Made by a program: the position numbers and the translations under genes. A model generated the notes under the pieces. The model was given only the letters and a program-made list of their open reading frames with translations, made no database searches and had not been told where the DNA came from. Positions 26,436 through 34,876 of a stretch of DNA of 43,222 nucleotides are shown piece after piece. Every line of letters begins with the position of its first letter. Within the stretch, counting starts at the first letter, position 1. This DNA is from a virus, in IMG/VR virus record IMGVR_UViG_3300034068_000319, positions 1-43,222 of that record; one strand, written 5' to 3'.

Positions 26436-27089
26436 TTAATCACGGCTCCCATGCCAATAGCACCAGCCGTGAACCTGCTTAAACTCTTCTTTAAAAATAT
26501 CTTGGTATGATCTTTCAATCTTTGACTTTGCTTCATGATCTACATTTTGCTCTGGTTCTCCAGATGTATAGTGGAAAAATATCATATCAACGTATTGGTC
26601 ATCTGTAAAGAGTTGTGGAACTCTCCAGTGTACCTCGTATGATGGTCTAAATACTAACGCAGAGTTATCCGTAAGAGTAAATACCTTATCTTCAATCACA
26701 AGTGGCCACTGTACGTTAGATTCTAGTTGGTAGTCTACTGTTAGTTTTGCATCACCTGTATCATAATGAGGGGCAAGTCTTGGCTCCCCAGTTTTATTTG
26801 AGTACCTAGTAAATGCAACCCCCTCAACTACAAGGTCTTTGTTATGATTCTCATTAACATATTTAGTTACTTTAGATATTAATTCATGAGGAATCACATC
26901 TGCTGCAACGAATAAAACTCTTCCAGACCATGGCTGATTAAGTAGTTTGTCTAGAGGTCTTCCGTTCTCACGAATTTCTTCAATAGAAATATCTATTGCT
27001 TCAGAACTATTTAAAAATGTATAGATGCTATTTTTTAAAGCAGCAACGTCTTCATCATTAAATAGATCCGAAACAACTAGACTGTCCAT
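26436..27089 (-). CDS. 2OG-Fe(II) oxygenase-like protein, 217 aa
   Basis: LAPHYD gives H108 and D110; the strand ALVFRPSYEVHWRVP gives H154 and R156, in the order expected of the double-stranded beta-helix fold. It is less similar to the other oxygenases than they are to each other. ATG 27089 follows the upstream stop by 1 nt. Confidence 0.65.
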   Translation of the reverse strand: MDSLVVSDLFNDEDVAALKNSIYTFLNSSEAIDISIEEIRENGRPLDKLLNQPWSGRVLFVAADVIPHELISKVTKYVNENHNKDLVVEGVAFTRYSNKTGEPRLAPHYDTGDAKLTVDYQLESNVQWPLVIEDKVFTLTDNSALVFRPSYEVHWRVPQLFTDDQYVDMIFFHYTSGEPEQNVDHEAKSKIERSYQDIFKEEFKQVHGWCYWHGSRD

Positions 27090-27090
27090 A

Positions 27091-27858
27091 TTAAATACCC
27101 ATCTCTTTTCGCTTCTCTGTTGCAGAGATAGCCTGAATAGATGCATCCAATTCAATCTGCTCAATCTTATATCCAACATCACGACCATAAGAAATATTTG
27201 TAATGTTAGGCATCTTTACCACAAATGCTCCAGGAACATCTTCTTGAATGTATTTAGTTACATCACTAAAACTTAGTGGATCTTTTGGCGTCATGCCTTG
27301 CGTATGTCTAACTCCAAGAACAACCTGATAGGCTTTCTTCTTTGCTTCTTCATACAAGGCTCTATGACCTTCATGCCACGGTTGGTAGCGACCTAACAAT
27401 AAGACTGTGTCTTCTTTCCAATCTACCATTCCAAACTTGCGTACTACAGTTATTGCACGTGTAGCAAGGGCATCAGTGTGGTCATCCCCAGTAACTTCAA
27501 TTCTGTGGTCGTAGTGTGTAGGGTCTTCCCAAAGTTTATTTGTATCTTCGAATCTTCCCTCTTTAATTGTGTCAACCCAAACCACAACATCAGCATCTCC
27601 AAATGCCTTACGAGTTTCTTCTGTAGGACAAACAAAATCTACTAGGACAGGCTTATCCTGAATATTTTCAAGAAGCCTTGCTAGTTCACCCATACGACGA
27701 GCCTGCTCAATACGATCTTCTGGGCTAAACCCAAGATCTTTATTTAATCCAGCACGAATCTGGTCTGCGTTTAAATGTATTGCATTAGTTCTATCTCGAA
27801 CTGCATCTGCAATAGTTGTCTTTCCTGATCCTGGAAGCCCTAAAAACTGAATTATCAC
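27091..27858 (-). CDS. APS kinase (CysC-like) fused to NMNAT-like nucleotidyltransferase, 255 aa
   Basis: Residues 1-140: Walker A GLPGSGKTT (7-15) followed by HLNADQIRAGLNKDLGFS (28-45) and R-I-E-Q-A-R-R, the signature of adenylylsulfate kinase, which makes PAPS. Residues 150-255: LLLGRYQPWHEGH with H162-x-x-H165, RHTQ (184-187), and ISATEKR (244-250), the pattern of NMNAT/NadM-type enzymes. The HxGH half could be an adenylyltransferase for NAD salvage or a divergent ATP-sulfurylase-like activity; the motif favours NadM. PAPS would feed the sulfotransferase-like proteins of this genome. Overlaps the upstream gene by 4 nt. Confidence 0.75.
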   Translation of the reverse strand: MIIQFLGLPGSGKTTIADAVRDRTNAIHLNADQIRAGLNKDLGFSPEDRIEQARRMGELARLLENIQDKPVLVDFVCPTEETRKAFGDADVVVWVDTIKEGRFEDTNKLWEDPTHYDHRIEVTGDDHTDALATRAITVVRKFGMVDWKEDTVLLLGRYQPWHEGHRALYEEAKKKAYQVVLGVRHTQGMTPKDPLSFSDVTKYIQEDVPGAFVVKMPNITNISYGRDVGYKIEQIELDASIQAISATEKRKEMGI

Positions 27859-28070
27859 TGTAGTTTCTCTCTCTCGTCTAGAATGCTAATAGCAAACTTC
27901 ATCATCTTGTCATATCCAACTGCGTTGTCCATTACTTTATTGTAGTGGTGCCCACAAAAATATAGGTCTCCAGCGATACCATTAACCTTAACTAAGGCTT
28001 CAGCATTGCATCTGTCACATCGATCATGTGGTGATAGTTGCCATTCTTGTTGGACTTCATCTTTAACCAT
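27855..28070 (-). CDS. DUF7455-like actinobacterial zinc-ribbon protein, 71 aa
   Basis: LSPHDRCDRCNAEALVKV with a later FCGHHYNK is the layout of the small actinobacterial DUF7455 family. ATG 28070 is chosen because the upstream ATG 28079 overlaps the -10 TATAAT (28083-28078), leaving 28070 as a leaderless start (+8). Confidence 0.75.
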   Translation of the reverse strand: MVKDEVQQEWQLSPHDRCDRCNAEALVKVNGIAGDLYFCGHHYNKVMDNAVGYDKMMKFAISILDEREKLQ

Positions 28071-28083
28071 TGTAAACATTATA

Positions 28084-28272
28084 CTACCGCTTTCTGTTAT
28101 CAGTGGAATAAAATCCACTACCGTTGAATACTGCTCCTATATTAGAGTATACACGTTCCAGAGGAACATTGCAAGTCTCACAGTTGTATCCTGGATCATC
28201 TTCTTTGATTGATCGAACTTTTACTACGATATCGTTGCAACCTGCAGTACATTTATATTCGTACGCTGGCAT
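28084..28272 (-). CDS. FmdB-type zinc-ribbon protein, 62 aa
   Basis: MPAYEYKC, a CETC pair at about 30-33, and NGSGFYSTD near the end match FmdB/CxxC_CxxC_SSSS proteins. In the first pair (CTAGC) the cysteines are 4 apart instead of the usual 3. The stop and the next gene's -10 overlap. Regulatory roles are reported for relatives, but not for phage copies. Confidence 0.85.
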   Translation of the reverse strand: MPAYEYKCTAGCNDIVVKVRSIKEDDPGYNCETCNVPLERVYSNIGAVFNGSGFYSTDNRKR

Positions 28273-28371
28273 CTATTTCTTCTTTAGTTGCCAGACAGGG
28301 AGATTAACTTTTGTATCTTCTAGTTTGTATCCAAGCAAGGACACAAATATCTTAATAATCTTAATTCTCAT
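28273..28371 (-). CDS. 32-aa basic peptide
   Basis: ATG 28371 overlaps the DUF2061 stop by one base (TAATG) and its TAG abuts the FmdB ATG. Hydrophobic start and Lys-rich end (VWQLKKK). Coupling on both sides is the main support. Confidence 0.5.
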   Translation of the reverse strand: MRIKIIKIFVSLLGYKLEDTKVNLPVWQLKKK

Positions 28372-28571
28372 TACTTCACCTTGTTTCCAAACTTAGCCCA
28401 TACTCTTTCATGAAGAAAGTATCCTAGCGCTTCCCAACCAATATATAGTAGTGCTCCAAGGCTTGCGTATTCCCACTCACCAGTAAATAAATAAATAACT
28501 CCAGCAACTCCAACTAGGTGGAATGTTTCCCAACTTGCTGTTTTTAATAGTGTTCTTTTAGTAGATTCCAT
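28371..28571 (-). CDS. DUF2061 membrane protein, 66 aa
   Basis: LLKTASWETFHLVGVAGVIY and ALGYFLHERVWAKFG repeat the DUF2061 pattern of the gene at 26143. Coupled to the endolysin (next base). Having two copies close to the lysis gene is notable. Confidence 0.85.
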   Translation of the reverse strand: MESTKRTLLKTASWETFHLVGVAGVIYLFTGEWEYASLGALLYIGWEALGYFLHERVWAKFGNKVK

Positions 28572-29120
28572 TTACTTTACCTTACCTAACAAAGGAGTGT
28601 TTTCTTCTCCAACATATACTGGACGACCCCAGCCAACAACAGCATTGATTAACTTCTTATTGTTGTTTTTTACATAACCACGAGTCTTTTCTACACACAT
28701 TCCGCCGTTGCGCTGGTCTCCCTTTGCAGTTCCTGAAGTGTTCCCTTCAATAACTTGGATTGTTCCATCGCCATTGTTCTTAATACAAAGACCAACATGA
28801 GAAATTCTATTGACACCATCATCTGGGAAATCAAAATAGATCCAGTCTCCTGGTGTTGGATCATCGTTACGAGCATCTGACCAACGCTCATTCTTCTTAA
28901 ACCAGTCCGATGCTGCTACTGTTGATGCAGACTTTGGATACTTCTTTGCATCTAGTCCAGATGTGAACGCACACCAAGAAACGAATGATTGGCACCATGG
29001 TTGGAAGTTAACCTTCATCCATGCGCCATACTTTGTTTCATTATCTTTAGGGCCTTCAATTGTGCCCACTTCTTTCTTTGCAACCTCAATGATTGCTTTT
29101 AATGTTCCTTTATCAGCCAT
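28572..29120 (-). CDS. CHAP-domain endolysin, 182 aa
   Basis: PWCQSFVSWCAF gives the catalytic C43 with its helix, ISHVGLCI gives H108, and IEGN (124-127) the third residue of a CHAP amidase/endopeptidase. The C-terminal 40 residues have no obvious cell-wall repeat. There is no signal peptide, so export needs a holin. TATAAT (29152-29147) and AGGAGGAG precede ATG 29120. Confidence 0.88.
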   Translation of the reverse strand: MADKGTLKAIIEVAKKEVGTIEGPKDNETKYGAWMKVNFQPWCQSFVSWCAFTSGLDAKKYPKSASTVAASDWFKKNERWSDARNDDPTPGDWIYFDFPDDGVNRISHVGLCIKNNGDGTIQVIEGNTSGTAKGDQRNGGMCVEKTRGYVKNNNKKLINAVVGWGRPVYVGEENTPLLGKVK

Positions 29121-29157
29121 TTTCTCCTCCTATAGGATATGTATTAATTATACCAGA

Positions 29158-30582
29158 TTAGCGTGTAATTGTAAAGTTGTATGCTTTTTCCCAGGCTAAA
29201 ATATCAGCCTCATCATTAAGAAGTGGTTGACCTTTAATATTAAGGCTGGTATTAAGAAGAACTGGCACCCCAGTCTGTAAATAAAACTTATTTAAAGTCC
29301 TCCATAAGCCACGATGTTGATCCTTGTTTACAGTCTGGACCCTTGAGGTTCCATCTTTATGAACCACTGATGGTATTTTATCTGGCTGTAAACATTTAAC
29401 CGTATACTGCATATATGGGGAATCAAAGTCCATATCAAACCACTTGTCTGCAAACTCTTCCATAACAACTGGAGCAAATGGTCTAAAGAGTTCTCTTTGT
29501 TTAATTAAATTAACTTTGTCTTTGATTCGTGGATCTCTTGGATCAGCAAGAATACTTCTATTACCTAGCGCTCTTGGACCATACTCTGCTCTTCCTGTTG
29601 CTACTGCTACTATTCCATCTTTTAGTATGCCGTCAATTATTTTGTCAACTGGATATTCCCCGCCTAAGTCGTGACCTAGGTATGGATCTTTCCATTCAAT
29701 ATGTTTTCCATATAACGCTGCTGCTGCACCTAAAGAACTTCCAGCATCTCCTGGGTTGGGCATAATCCAAACATCACCAAAAATATTCCATAACAGGGTG
29801 TTGGCAGAAGAGTTTAAGGCGCAACCACCCATAAACACAAGGTTGTCTTTGCCAGTTAGGTTGTATGCCATATGCATAAACTCATTTAGCCTTTGTTGAT
29901 AAACAAATTGAACTGCAGCAGCGATATCAAACTTATCTTGCTCTGATTCAATCCATCCCCAATCATTAATTCCTTTATGAAAGTTATACTTTTGTTGATC
30001 ATACTTTGGAAAATATGCATCAACTTTTCTGTAATATTTTGTCCAGTCCCCATATGCTGCCATACCCATCATAATATACTCTTCTTGATTTGGCATTAGA
30101 CCTATTAGTTGTGTGAAAGCAGAATAGAATAATCCAAAACTAACTGGATAGTTTTGCTTATACTTAAGCCTAATCTTTTCTCCCTCTCCAACCCAGATTG
30201 TTGAGGTATTGTATTCACCAATAGCGTCAAGAACAACTATGACCGCATCAGTAAAAGGACTGGTGTAGTACCCTGCACAGGCGTGAGAGTAGTGATGCTT
30301 AAACGATTTTCTTGGAACGCTATCTATTTCAAATTTTGGAAGCCAATCTCCTGAGCCACCCCTAAGAAAGAGTCTTGATTTTTTTAATAACGGTCTCTCG
30401 TAGTATGCAACATGGTCTGGTTTTCCATACTGTAAAGCATCTTGAATTAAATTATCATTTACGTACCAGTCATTTTTCTTTTTGCTATATCGCTCAGCAT
30501 GTCCTGCAAAAAGAATCTCTCCATCTTTTATTAAGGATACAGACGCATCGTGTGATGTTTCATTAACTCCAAGAATTATCAT
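29158..30582 (-). CDS. carbamoyltransferase, NodU/TobZ-type, 474 aa
   Basis: ILGVNETSHDASVSL opens the Kae1-like domain; KHHYSHACAGYYTS (about 94-107) carries the metal-binding His pair; MGGCALNSSAN and GRAEYGPRALGNRSIL (about 319-334) belong to the carbamoyladenylate and C-terminal domains. These enzymes place a carbamoyl group on sugar hydroxyls using carbamoyl phosphate and ATP. It could modify the phage or host glycan. It overlaps the upstream oxygenase by 4 nt. Confidence 0.9.
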   Translation of the reverse strand: MIILGVNETSHDASVSLIKDGEILFAGHAERYSKKKNDWYVNDNLIQDALQYGKPDHVAYYERPLLKKSRLFLRGGSGDWLPKFEIDSVPRKSFKHHYSHACAGYYTSPFTDAVIVVLDAIGEYNTSTIWVGEGEKIRLKYKQNYPVSFGLFYSAFTQLIGLMPNQEEYIMMGMAAYGDWTKYYRKVDAYFPKYDQQKYNFHKGINDWGWIESEQDKFDIAAAVQFVYQQRLNEFMHMAYNLTGKDNLVFMGGCALNSSANTLLWNIFGDVWIMPNPGDAGSSLGAAAALYGKHIEWKDPYLGHDLGGEYPVDKIIDGILKDGIVAVATGRAEYGPRALGNRSILADPRDPRIKDKVNLIKQRELFRPFAPVVMEEFADKWFDMDFDSPYMQYTVKCLQPDKIPSVVHKDGTSRVQTVNKDQHRGLWRTLNKFYLQTGVPVLLNTSLNIKGQPLLNDEADILAWEKAYNFTITR

Positions 30583-31244
30583 TCTGCGCCAGTAGAATCT
30601 CTTTTTTGTTCCAGCGGGACATTATGATACCAGTTTGGTAGTGCGTATCTTGGACCCCTAGTAACTGGATAAACTTCATGAACATACAAAAAGTTTGATG
30701 GGAAAAATAGTACGCTACCTGCTTCAGGTTTAAACTTTAATCCTGAATGCCTAAACTCTATCTCACCACCTTCGTAATCATCATTAAGGTATAAAAGAAC
30801 AGATAAAACTCTAGTGCTTATCCCCTGATCTTGATGTGCTGGAAGGTGCCCAGTCTTATCATATCTAAGCAAGTGCATTGTCTTTTCTCTAGACTTGATA
30901 TTCTTTTCTGCAAAAGGATATAACTCTGTTGAGTAGTGCTTAAGCGTTCTATCTAGTGCTCCAAATAATTCATCAGAAATAAAAGTTTGCTCATTTAGAT
31001 AGATATCAGACTTTGGAATGTCCTTTACTTGCGGTATAAACTTTTGCATATTAAATGTAAGCATATTAGCGCCTTCACCATATGTCCATGGTACCCAAGG
31101 CTTTACAGAAGTTTTGAATGGTGCTGTCTTATCTTCTTGATATCTAGCATCAAGTTCTTCAATCTTATTAATTAAGTCTGCTGGATTGTTTACAATATTT
31201 TTATAGTAAACCATTCCAAGATCAAGTATCTCATAGTTTAACAA
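30579..31244 (-). CDS. 2OG-Fe(II) oxygenase, prolyl-4-hydroxylase type, 221 aa
   Basis: PAHQD gives H137 and D139; VLLYLNDDYEGGEIEF and FLYVHEVYPVTRGPRY supply H189 and R199. I choose TTG 31244 because AAGGAG precedes it and it overlaps the upstream gene by only 14 nt, keeping the conserved NYEILDLGMVYYKN start. Operon with the oxygenase before and the carbamoyltransferase after. Confidence 0.82.
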   Translation of the reverse strand: MLNYEILDLGMVYYKNIVNNPADLINKIEELDARYQEDKTAPFKTSVKPWVPWTYGEGANMLTFNMQKFIPQVKDIPKSDIYLNEQTFISDELFGALDRTLKHYSTELYPFAEKNIKSREKTMHLLRYDKTGHLPAHQDQGISTRVLSVLLYLNDDYEGGEIEFRHSGLKFKPEAGSVLFFPSNFLYVHEVYPVTRGPRYALPNWYHNVPLEQKRDSTGAE

Positions 31245-31824
31245 GAGGATACTCCTTCGCTTTCCATTTATTAAATCCAGGATGGAATTCTGGATCAGCA
31301 TGTCCTGGTAAAGATGTGTGCATGTATAGACCAGTGTACCTATCTCCCCTGGTTACAGTTGTAATTCCATGGATATACTCTGTTCCTGCCCCTGGAAAAA
31401 ACACAGCAGAATATTGTTTTGGTTGATACTCAAACTCTTGGTTTGGGAAATAAATCTTTCCACCATCATACTCTGACTCATTATTTAAATACATGATTGT
31501 GCTAAACTCAATCCAAGGCTCTGGACCTTGTGCATCAATATGTAGGTCGCCCTTTGTTCCAGTTTGCCAGTGTGATCCGAACGCTTTAAATACGTAGATG
31601 TCATTCTTAAAGCCCATGAGTTCTTTATGCATCTGATTTGATTTGTGACCATACTTGATCATGATATCCTGTACCGTTTTATTGTACGGTAACGATGTAC
31701 CACCAAACCTTTTAGCGTAATACTTTGGGTACTCATTTACTTCTGATGGATTTAGTTGCTCGTCAATTAATGTCTTAGCATCTTCTGGCGAGATGAAGTT
31801 ATCTATTACTGTTATTCTATGCAT
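31231..31824 (-). CDS. 2OG-Fe(II) oxygenase, prolyl-4-hydroxylase type, 197 aa
   Basis: GDLHIDAQG gives H95 and D97; IMYLNNESEYDGGKIYFP and EYIHGITTVTRGDRY give H152 and R162. TATAAT about 22 nt upstream and GGGGGAAA precede ATG 31824. The tandem arrangement with 30579 suggests modification of two sites or two substrates. Confidence 0.85.
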   Translation of the reverse strand: MHRITVIDNFISPEDAKTLIDEQLNPSEVNEYPKYYAKRFGGTSLPYNKTVQDIMIKYGHKSNQMHKELMGFKNDIYVFKAFGSHWQTGTKGDLHIDAQGPEPWIEFSTIMYLNNESEYDGGKIYFPNQEFEYQPKQYSAVFFPGAGTEYIHGITTVTRGDRYTGLYMHTSLPGHADPEFHPGFNKWKAKEYPLVKL

Positions 31825-31850
31825 TGTTTCCCCCTGTATTCATTATACCA

Positions 31851-32720
31851 TTAGTGAATTGACTTGGTTTTTGCTACAAACCTTCTTGCATCAACCTTAT
31901 TAAAATCTAGTTTCTCTGGGTCATAAGCAACATCGTTTCCATCAAATGGTAGCCTTTTTATTAGTTTTAGGTCAACCCCATGAAATGTTTCAAAATCTTC
32001 ACGGCTTCTCTTCCTTGCGCCAATGAATAGGAACTTACTTTTTCCTGTGTTGAGCAGGTCTACCACTTCGTTATAGTTATGGTTTAATGAGAATGGAGTA
32101 TATATTTTTCCAATTGTAGGAGACTCTGATAGGCTAAAAAATTTTGTAGGGCAAGAATATATATCAAAGTTAGCAGAGAACATATCTATAGAAATGACCT
32201 CTTCTTCTCCGTTATATTTTAGATATTCTGGGTACTTCATATGAAACTGAAAAATTTTCTTTGTAGCAAAAATAAAATCTCTATCTATATAGTTTGTAAG
32301 AGTAAAGTCTTCACAATCTTGTTTTTCTACTTTTATATAAAATAAATTTTCATTAGATAGTTTTACTGAATGATTTCCAGATATAAGAATATTTTTGTCT
32401 TGCATAAAATTTAGTAAGTTTCTATCCCAATCCTTGGTTAGCATTACAGAATCTCCCAACTGCAAGATATAGTCTGCTCGTGAGTTTCTGATTGCTTGAT
32501 TTTTAATTGAGCATGGGGATTTTTGGGAGTCCCAAAATATATGAGTATAGTAAGTAACTCCAAGAGATTTGAATAGTTCTGTCCTATCAAGTGGATGCTG
32601 ATCTGCAACATAAACGGTTATCTTGTTGTCTCCGCTAGACATCTCTTTTAAGTTAGTTACTGTTTCCTTTAATTTTTTTCCTTTATATGAGTAAATAACA
32701 ACGTCAATATTTTTACTCAT
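31851..32720 (-). CDS. GT-A type glycosyltransferase, 289 aa
   Basis: DVVIYSYKGKKLKETV starts like family 2 or GlcNAc-type transferases. KSPCSIKNQAIRNSRADYILQLGDSVMLTKDWDRNLL is the donor-binding core, with D-S-V in the DxD position. ATG 32720 overlaps the upstream gene by 8 nt; the ATG 12 nt further upstream is less likely. The sugar and acceptor are unknown. Confidence 0.72.
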   Translation of the reverse strand: MSKNIDVVIYSYKGKKLKETVTNLKEMSSGDNKITVYVADQHPLDRTELFKSLGVTYYTHIFWDSQKSPCSIKNQAIRNSRADYILQLGDSVMLTKDWDRNLLNFMQDKNILISGNHSVKLSNENLFYIKVEKQDCEDFTLTNYIDRDFIFATKKIFQFHMKYPEYLKYNGEEEVISIDMFSANFDIYSCPTKFFSLSESPTIGKIYTPFSLNHNYNEVVDLLNTGKSKFLFIGARKRSREDFETFHGVDLKLIKRLPFDGNDVAYDPEKLDFNKVDARRFVAKTKSIH

Positions 32721-33483
32721 TTTCGTTATCAATTTCTATCTCTTTACTATTCTTAGTTCCAAATTTTTTTCTTATCCAAGCAGTTTCTTTATAGTAGCCA
32801 TACAGTCTTGATCTTCTGTTTTCTGCTGCCAACTCATGCCTGTCTAGATCATCTTCAGTCTCAACTACTTCGCTTTCCCAGTCCTCACGCTTAAAAGGAA
32901 TCATTTGAAATATAGGGGTGCCTTTCGGAATTAAACCTATAAAATCTTTTTGAAGAAAGAATGCAGTAAATACTGGTAGTCCCCAAATATCTGATTCAAC
33001 AATTCCAGACATAGTATAAAACGGAAGATCAAACCTATTCATTGGGTGTGTAATTAGAACAGAATACCCTGGTGGTGTTTCATAATACCAATTCATTCTC
33101 CATCCATAGTGGACTGGGTGGCAGTTGTTTGGTACTGGAAGTTCTATTGTTGGTCTCTTGTCTATCATCATTACTTCACCATTCCAAGATACAATGGGCT
33201 TTCCTTTTTCATCTTGATCTACATAGACATCATCTTCAAGAACATAATGGTACCCTCCCGTTAGTGCATCAAAGAATGGCATACACATTTTGGTTGCAAC
33301 CATTGCGCCATCTGTTCCGATATTGTTTTTTACTCCAAGTGTGATATCATCATTTGATTTGTCAAACCTAGTTAAACTCTTATACCATTCTGGAACAGTG
33401 CTTACTGCTGGTACAGGGGCAGTAAGTCTGCCATCGTGACCAGTAAAGCCTGGGGTAAACTTTATTGATAAAGGTTTTTTCAC
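32713..33483 (-). CDS. DUF6065-like hypothetical protein, 256 aa
   Basis: VPAVSTVPEWYKSLTR, CMPFFDALTGGYHYVLEDDVYV, PPGYSVLITHPMNRFDLPFYTMSGIVE and GTPIFQMIPFKREDW are blocks shared with the neighbour at 33480. Such proteins occur in phages and bacteria near glycan genes, but no activity is known. Overlaps both neighbours. Confidence 0.65.
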   Translation of the reverse strand: MKKPLSIKFTPGFTGHDGRLTAPVPAVSTVPEWYKSLTRFDKSNDDITLGVKNNIGTDGAMVATKMCMPFFDALTGGYHYVLEDDVYVDQDEKGKPIVSWNGEVMMIDKRPTIELPVPNNCHPVHYGWRMNWYYETPPGYSVLITHPMNRFDLPFYTMSGIVESDIWGLPVFTAFFLQKDFIGLIPKGTPIFQMIPFKREDWESEVVETEDDLDRHELAAENRRSRLYGYYKETAWIRKKFGTKNSKEIEIDNENE

Positions 33484-34202
33484 TTAAATTCTTTCTTGCT
33501 TCTAAACTTTAACTTGTAAGCATTAACAAAGTTACTTCTGACATTAAGTCTTTGCTTTGTTATGACAGCGTTTGCTTCTTTGTTATCAACAATCTCCATT
33601 TCCCAATCTTCACGTTTAACTGGGATTACCTGAACAAGTGGTGTCCCTTGTTTAATTACACCCTTAAAGTTTTTTCTAACAAGGAAAGAAAGATGCCCAT
33701 CAGTAATAAACTTATCAGTGTCCACGAATGCGCCCATTGCATAAAAGGGGGAAGCATCCTTATGAACTGGATTCATAAAGATACAACTATAGCCTTCCTC
33801 TGTTCCAACAGAGTAGAATGGCATAATCCTAAACAAGTCTTTGTGATAAAGTTCTTTGTCTATTGGGTAGTGAGAGTACTGCAATATATCGTGCTTTGAT
33901 ATCATATCGTTAGCAAATTGTTTTAGTGTTATTGGAACTGACCACTCAATTTTTTCTGGGTTTGTTGCATCAATATAAATATCACAAGGACACAAGATTA
34001 GATATCCAGCAGTCATGTAATCAAATACGGGCATACATCTTTTTACTGTAGAGGATACGTTGCCCATTGGCAAAAACTTTGCATCATCAATAGATCCAGG
34101 TTGATCTCTGTACCATTTTGGTACAAGCCTAGATGCTGGAATTGGTTCAGGAGCAAAAGACTGAGTCTTCTCGCTAAACGGGTAAAATTTAATATTGTTC
34201 AT
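33480..34202 (-). CDS. DUF6065-like hypothetical protein, 240 aa (paralogue)
   Basis: Repeats the same blocks (RLVPKWYRDQ, CMPVFDYMTAGYLI, GYSCIFMNPVHKDASPFYAM, GTPLVQVIPVKREDW). Coupled to the paralogue by ATGA. The tandem duplication suggests two related substrates. Confidence 0.65.
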   Translation of the reverse strand: MNNIKFYPFSEKTQSFAPEPIPASRLVPKWYRDQPGSIDDAKFLPMGNVSSTVKRCMPVFDYMTAGYLILCPCDIYIDATNPEKIEWSVPITLKQFANDMISKHDILQYSHYPIDKELYHKDLFRIMPFYSVGTEEGYSCIFMNPVHKDASPFYAMGAFVDTDKFITDGHLSFLVRKNFKGVIKQGTPLVQVIPVKREDWEMEIVDNKEANAVITKQRLNVRSNFVNAYKLKFRSKKEFK

Positions 34203-34863
34203 AAAAGTTCCTAACTCTCTGTATAATTATATCATCTGCTTCAAAAACAATATCAAACATTGGCTGATTTCTTTTAATCTTGCCAAAAACCTTACTAACC
34301 ATATGGCTACCTGAGTTCTTAAAACTAAAATCCACAAAGTGTGGCTCTACATAGATTTCCGTTTTGTTTGTTTTTTTATAATGATTAGACGATTCCTGGA
34401 TTAAAAATGGAGAATCTGTGTTTGGCCTAACGTATCTTACTTCAACATCCTCATCAATAAACCAAGGAACATAAAACTTAAAAAAGCCAAGAAAGCAACC
34501 ACTGTCTCTGTCGTATACATTCTTGGTCCTGTAGTATTGTCTCATCCAGGGTCGATCTAAATTAAAGAATTCCCCACTTTTTTTTTGCAATAAAAAGAAT
34601 TCTGCATGATTTTCCTGTCTAAGTGTTACAGTATTTCCAATTATAGATATTAGTCTTGGCTTTGGATATAAAGCCTCAACATATTTATTTATTGGTTTTA
34701 TTACTGAATCCGAGTATTTACCTTTTAAAACATACTCATACCTAATCCATTTTTCAGGCAGTCTAGATTTTTTACTGATCTCAGAAAATACTGGATCATA
34801 TGTGTTGTACCACACGTTGAAGTCATGCTTGTCTTCTTCGTGAAGCATAAGTGGTTGTTCCAT
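34189..34863 (-). CDS. hypothetical protein, 224 aa, distantly DUF6065-like
   Basis: FYVPWFIDEDVEVRYVRPNTDSPFLI and a late GKIKRNQPMFDIVFEADD resemble the end blocks of the two following proteins, so it may be a third diverged member. AAGGAAG precedes ATG 34863, only 14 nt after tRNA-Asn. Overlaps the next gene by 14 nt. Confidence 0.55.
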   Translation of the reverse strand: MEQPLMLHEEDKHDFNVWYNTYDPVFSEISKKSRLPEKWIRYEYVLKGKYSDSVIKPINKYVEALYPKPRLISIIGNTVTLRQENHAEFFLLQKKSGEFFNLDRPWMRQYYRTKNVYDRDSGCFLGFFKFYVPWFIDEDVEVRYVRPNTDSPFLIQESSNHYKKTNKTEIYVEPHFVDFSFKNSGSHMVSKVFGKIKRNQPMFDIVFEADDIIIQRVRNFYEQY

Positions 34864-34876
34864 TTTTACTTCCTTG

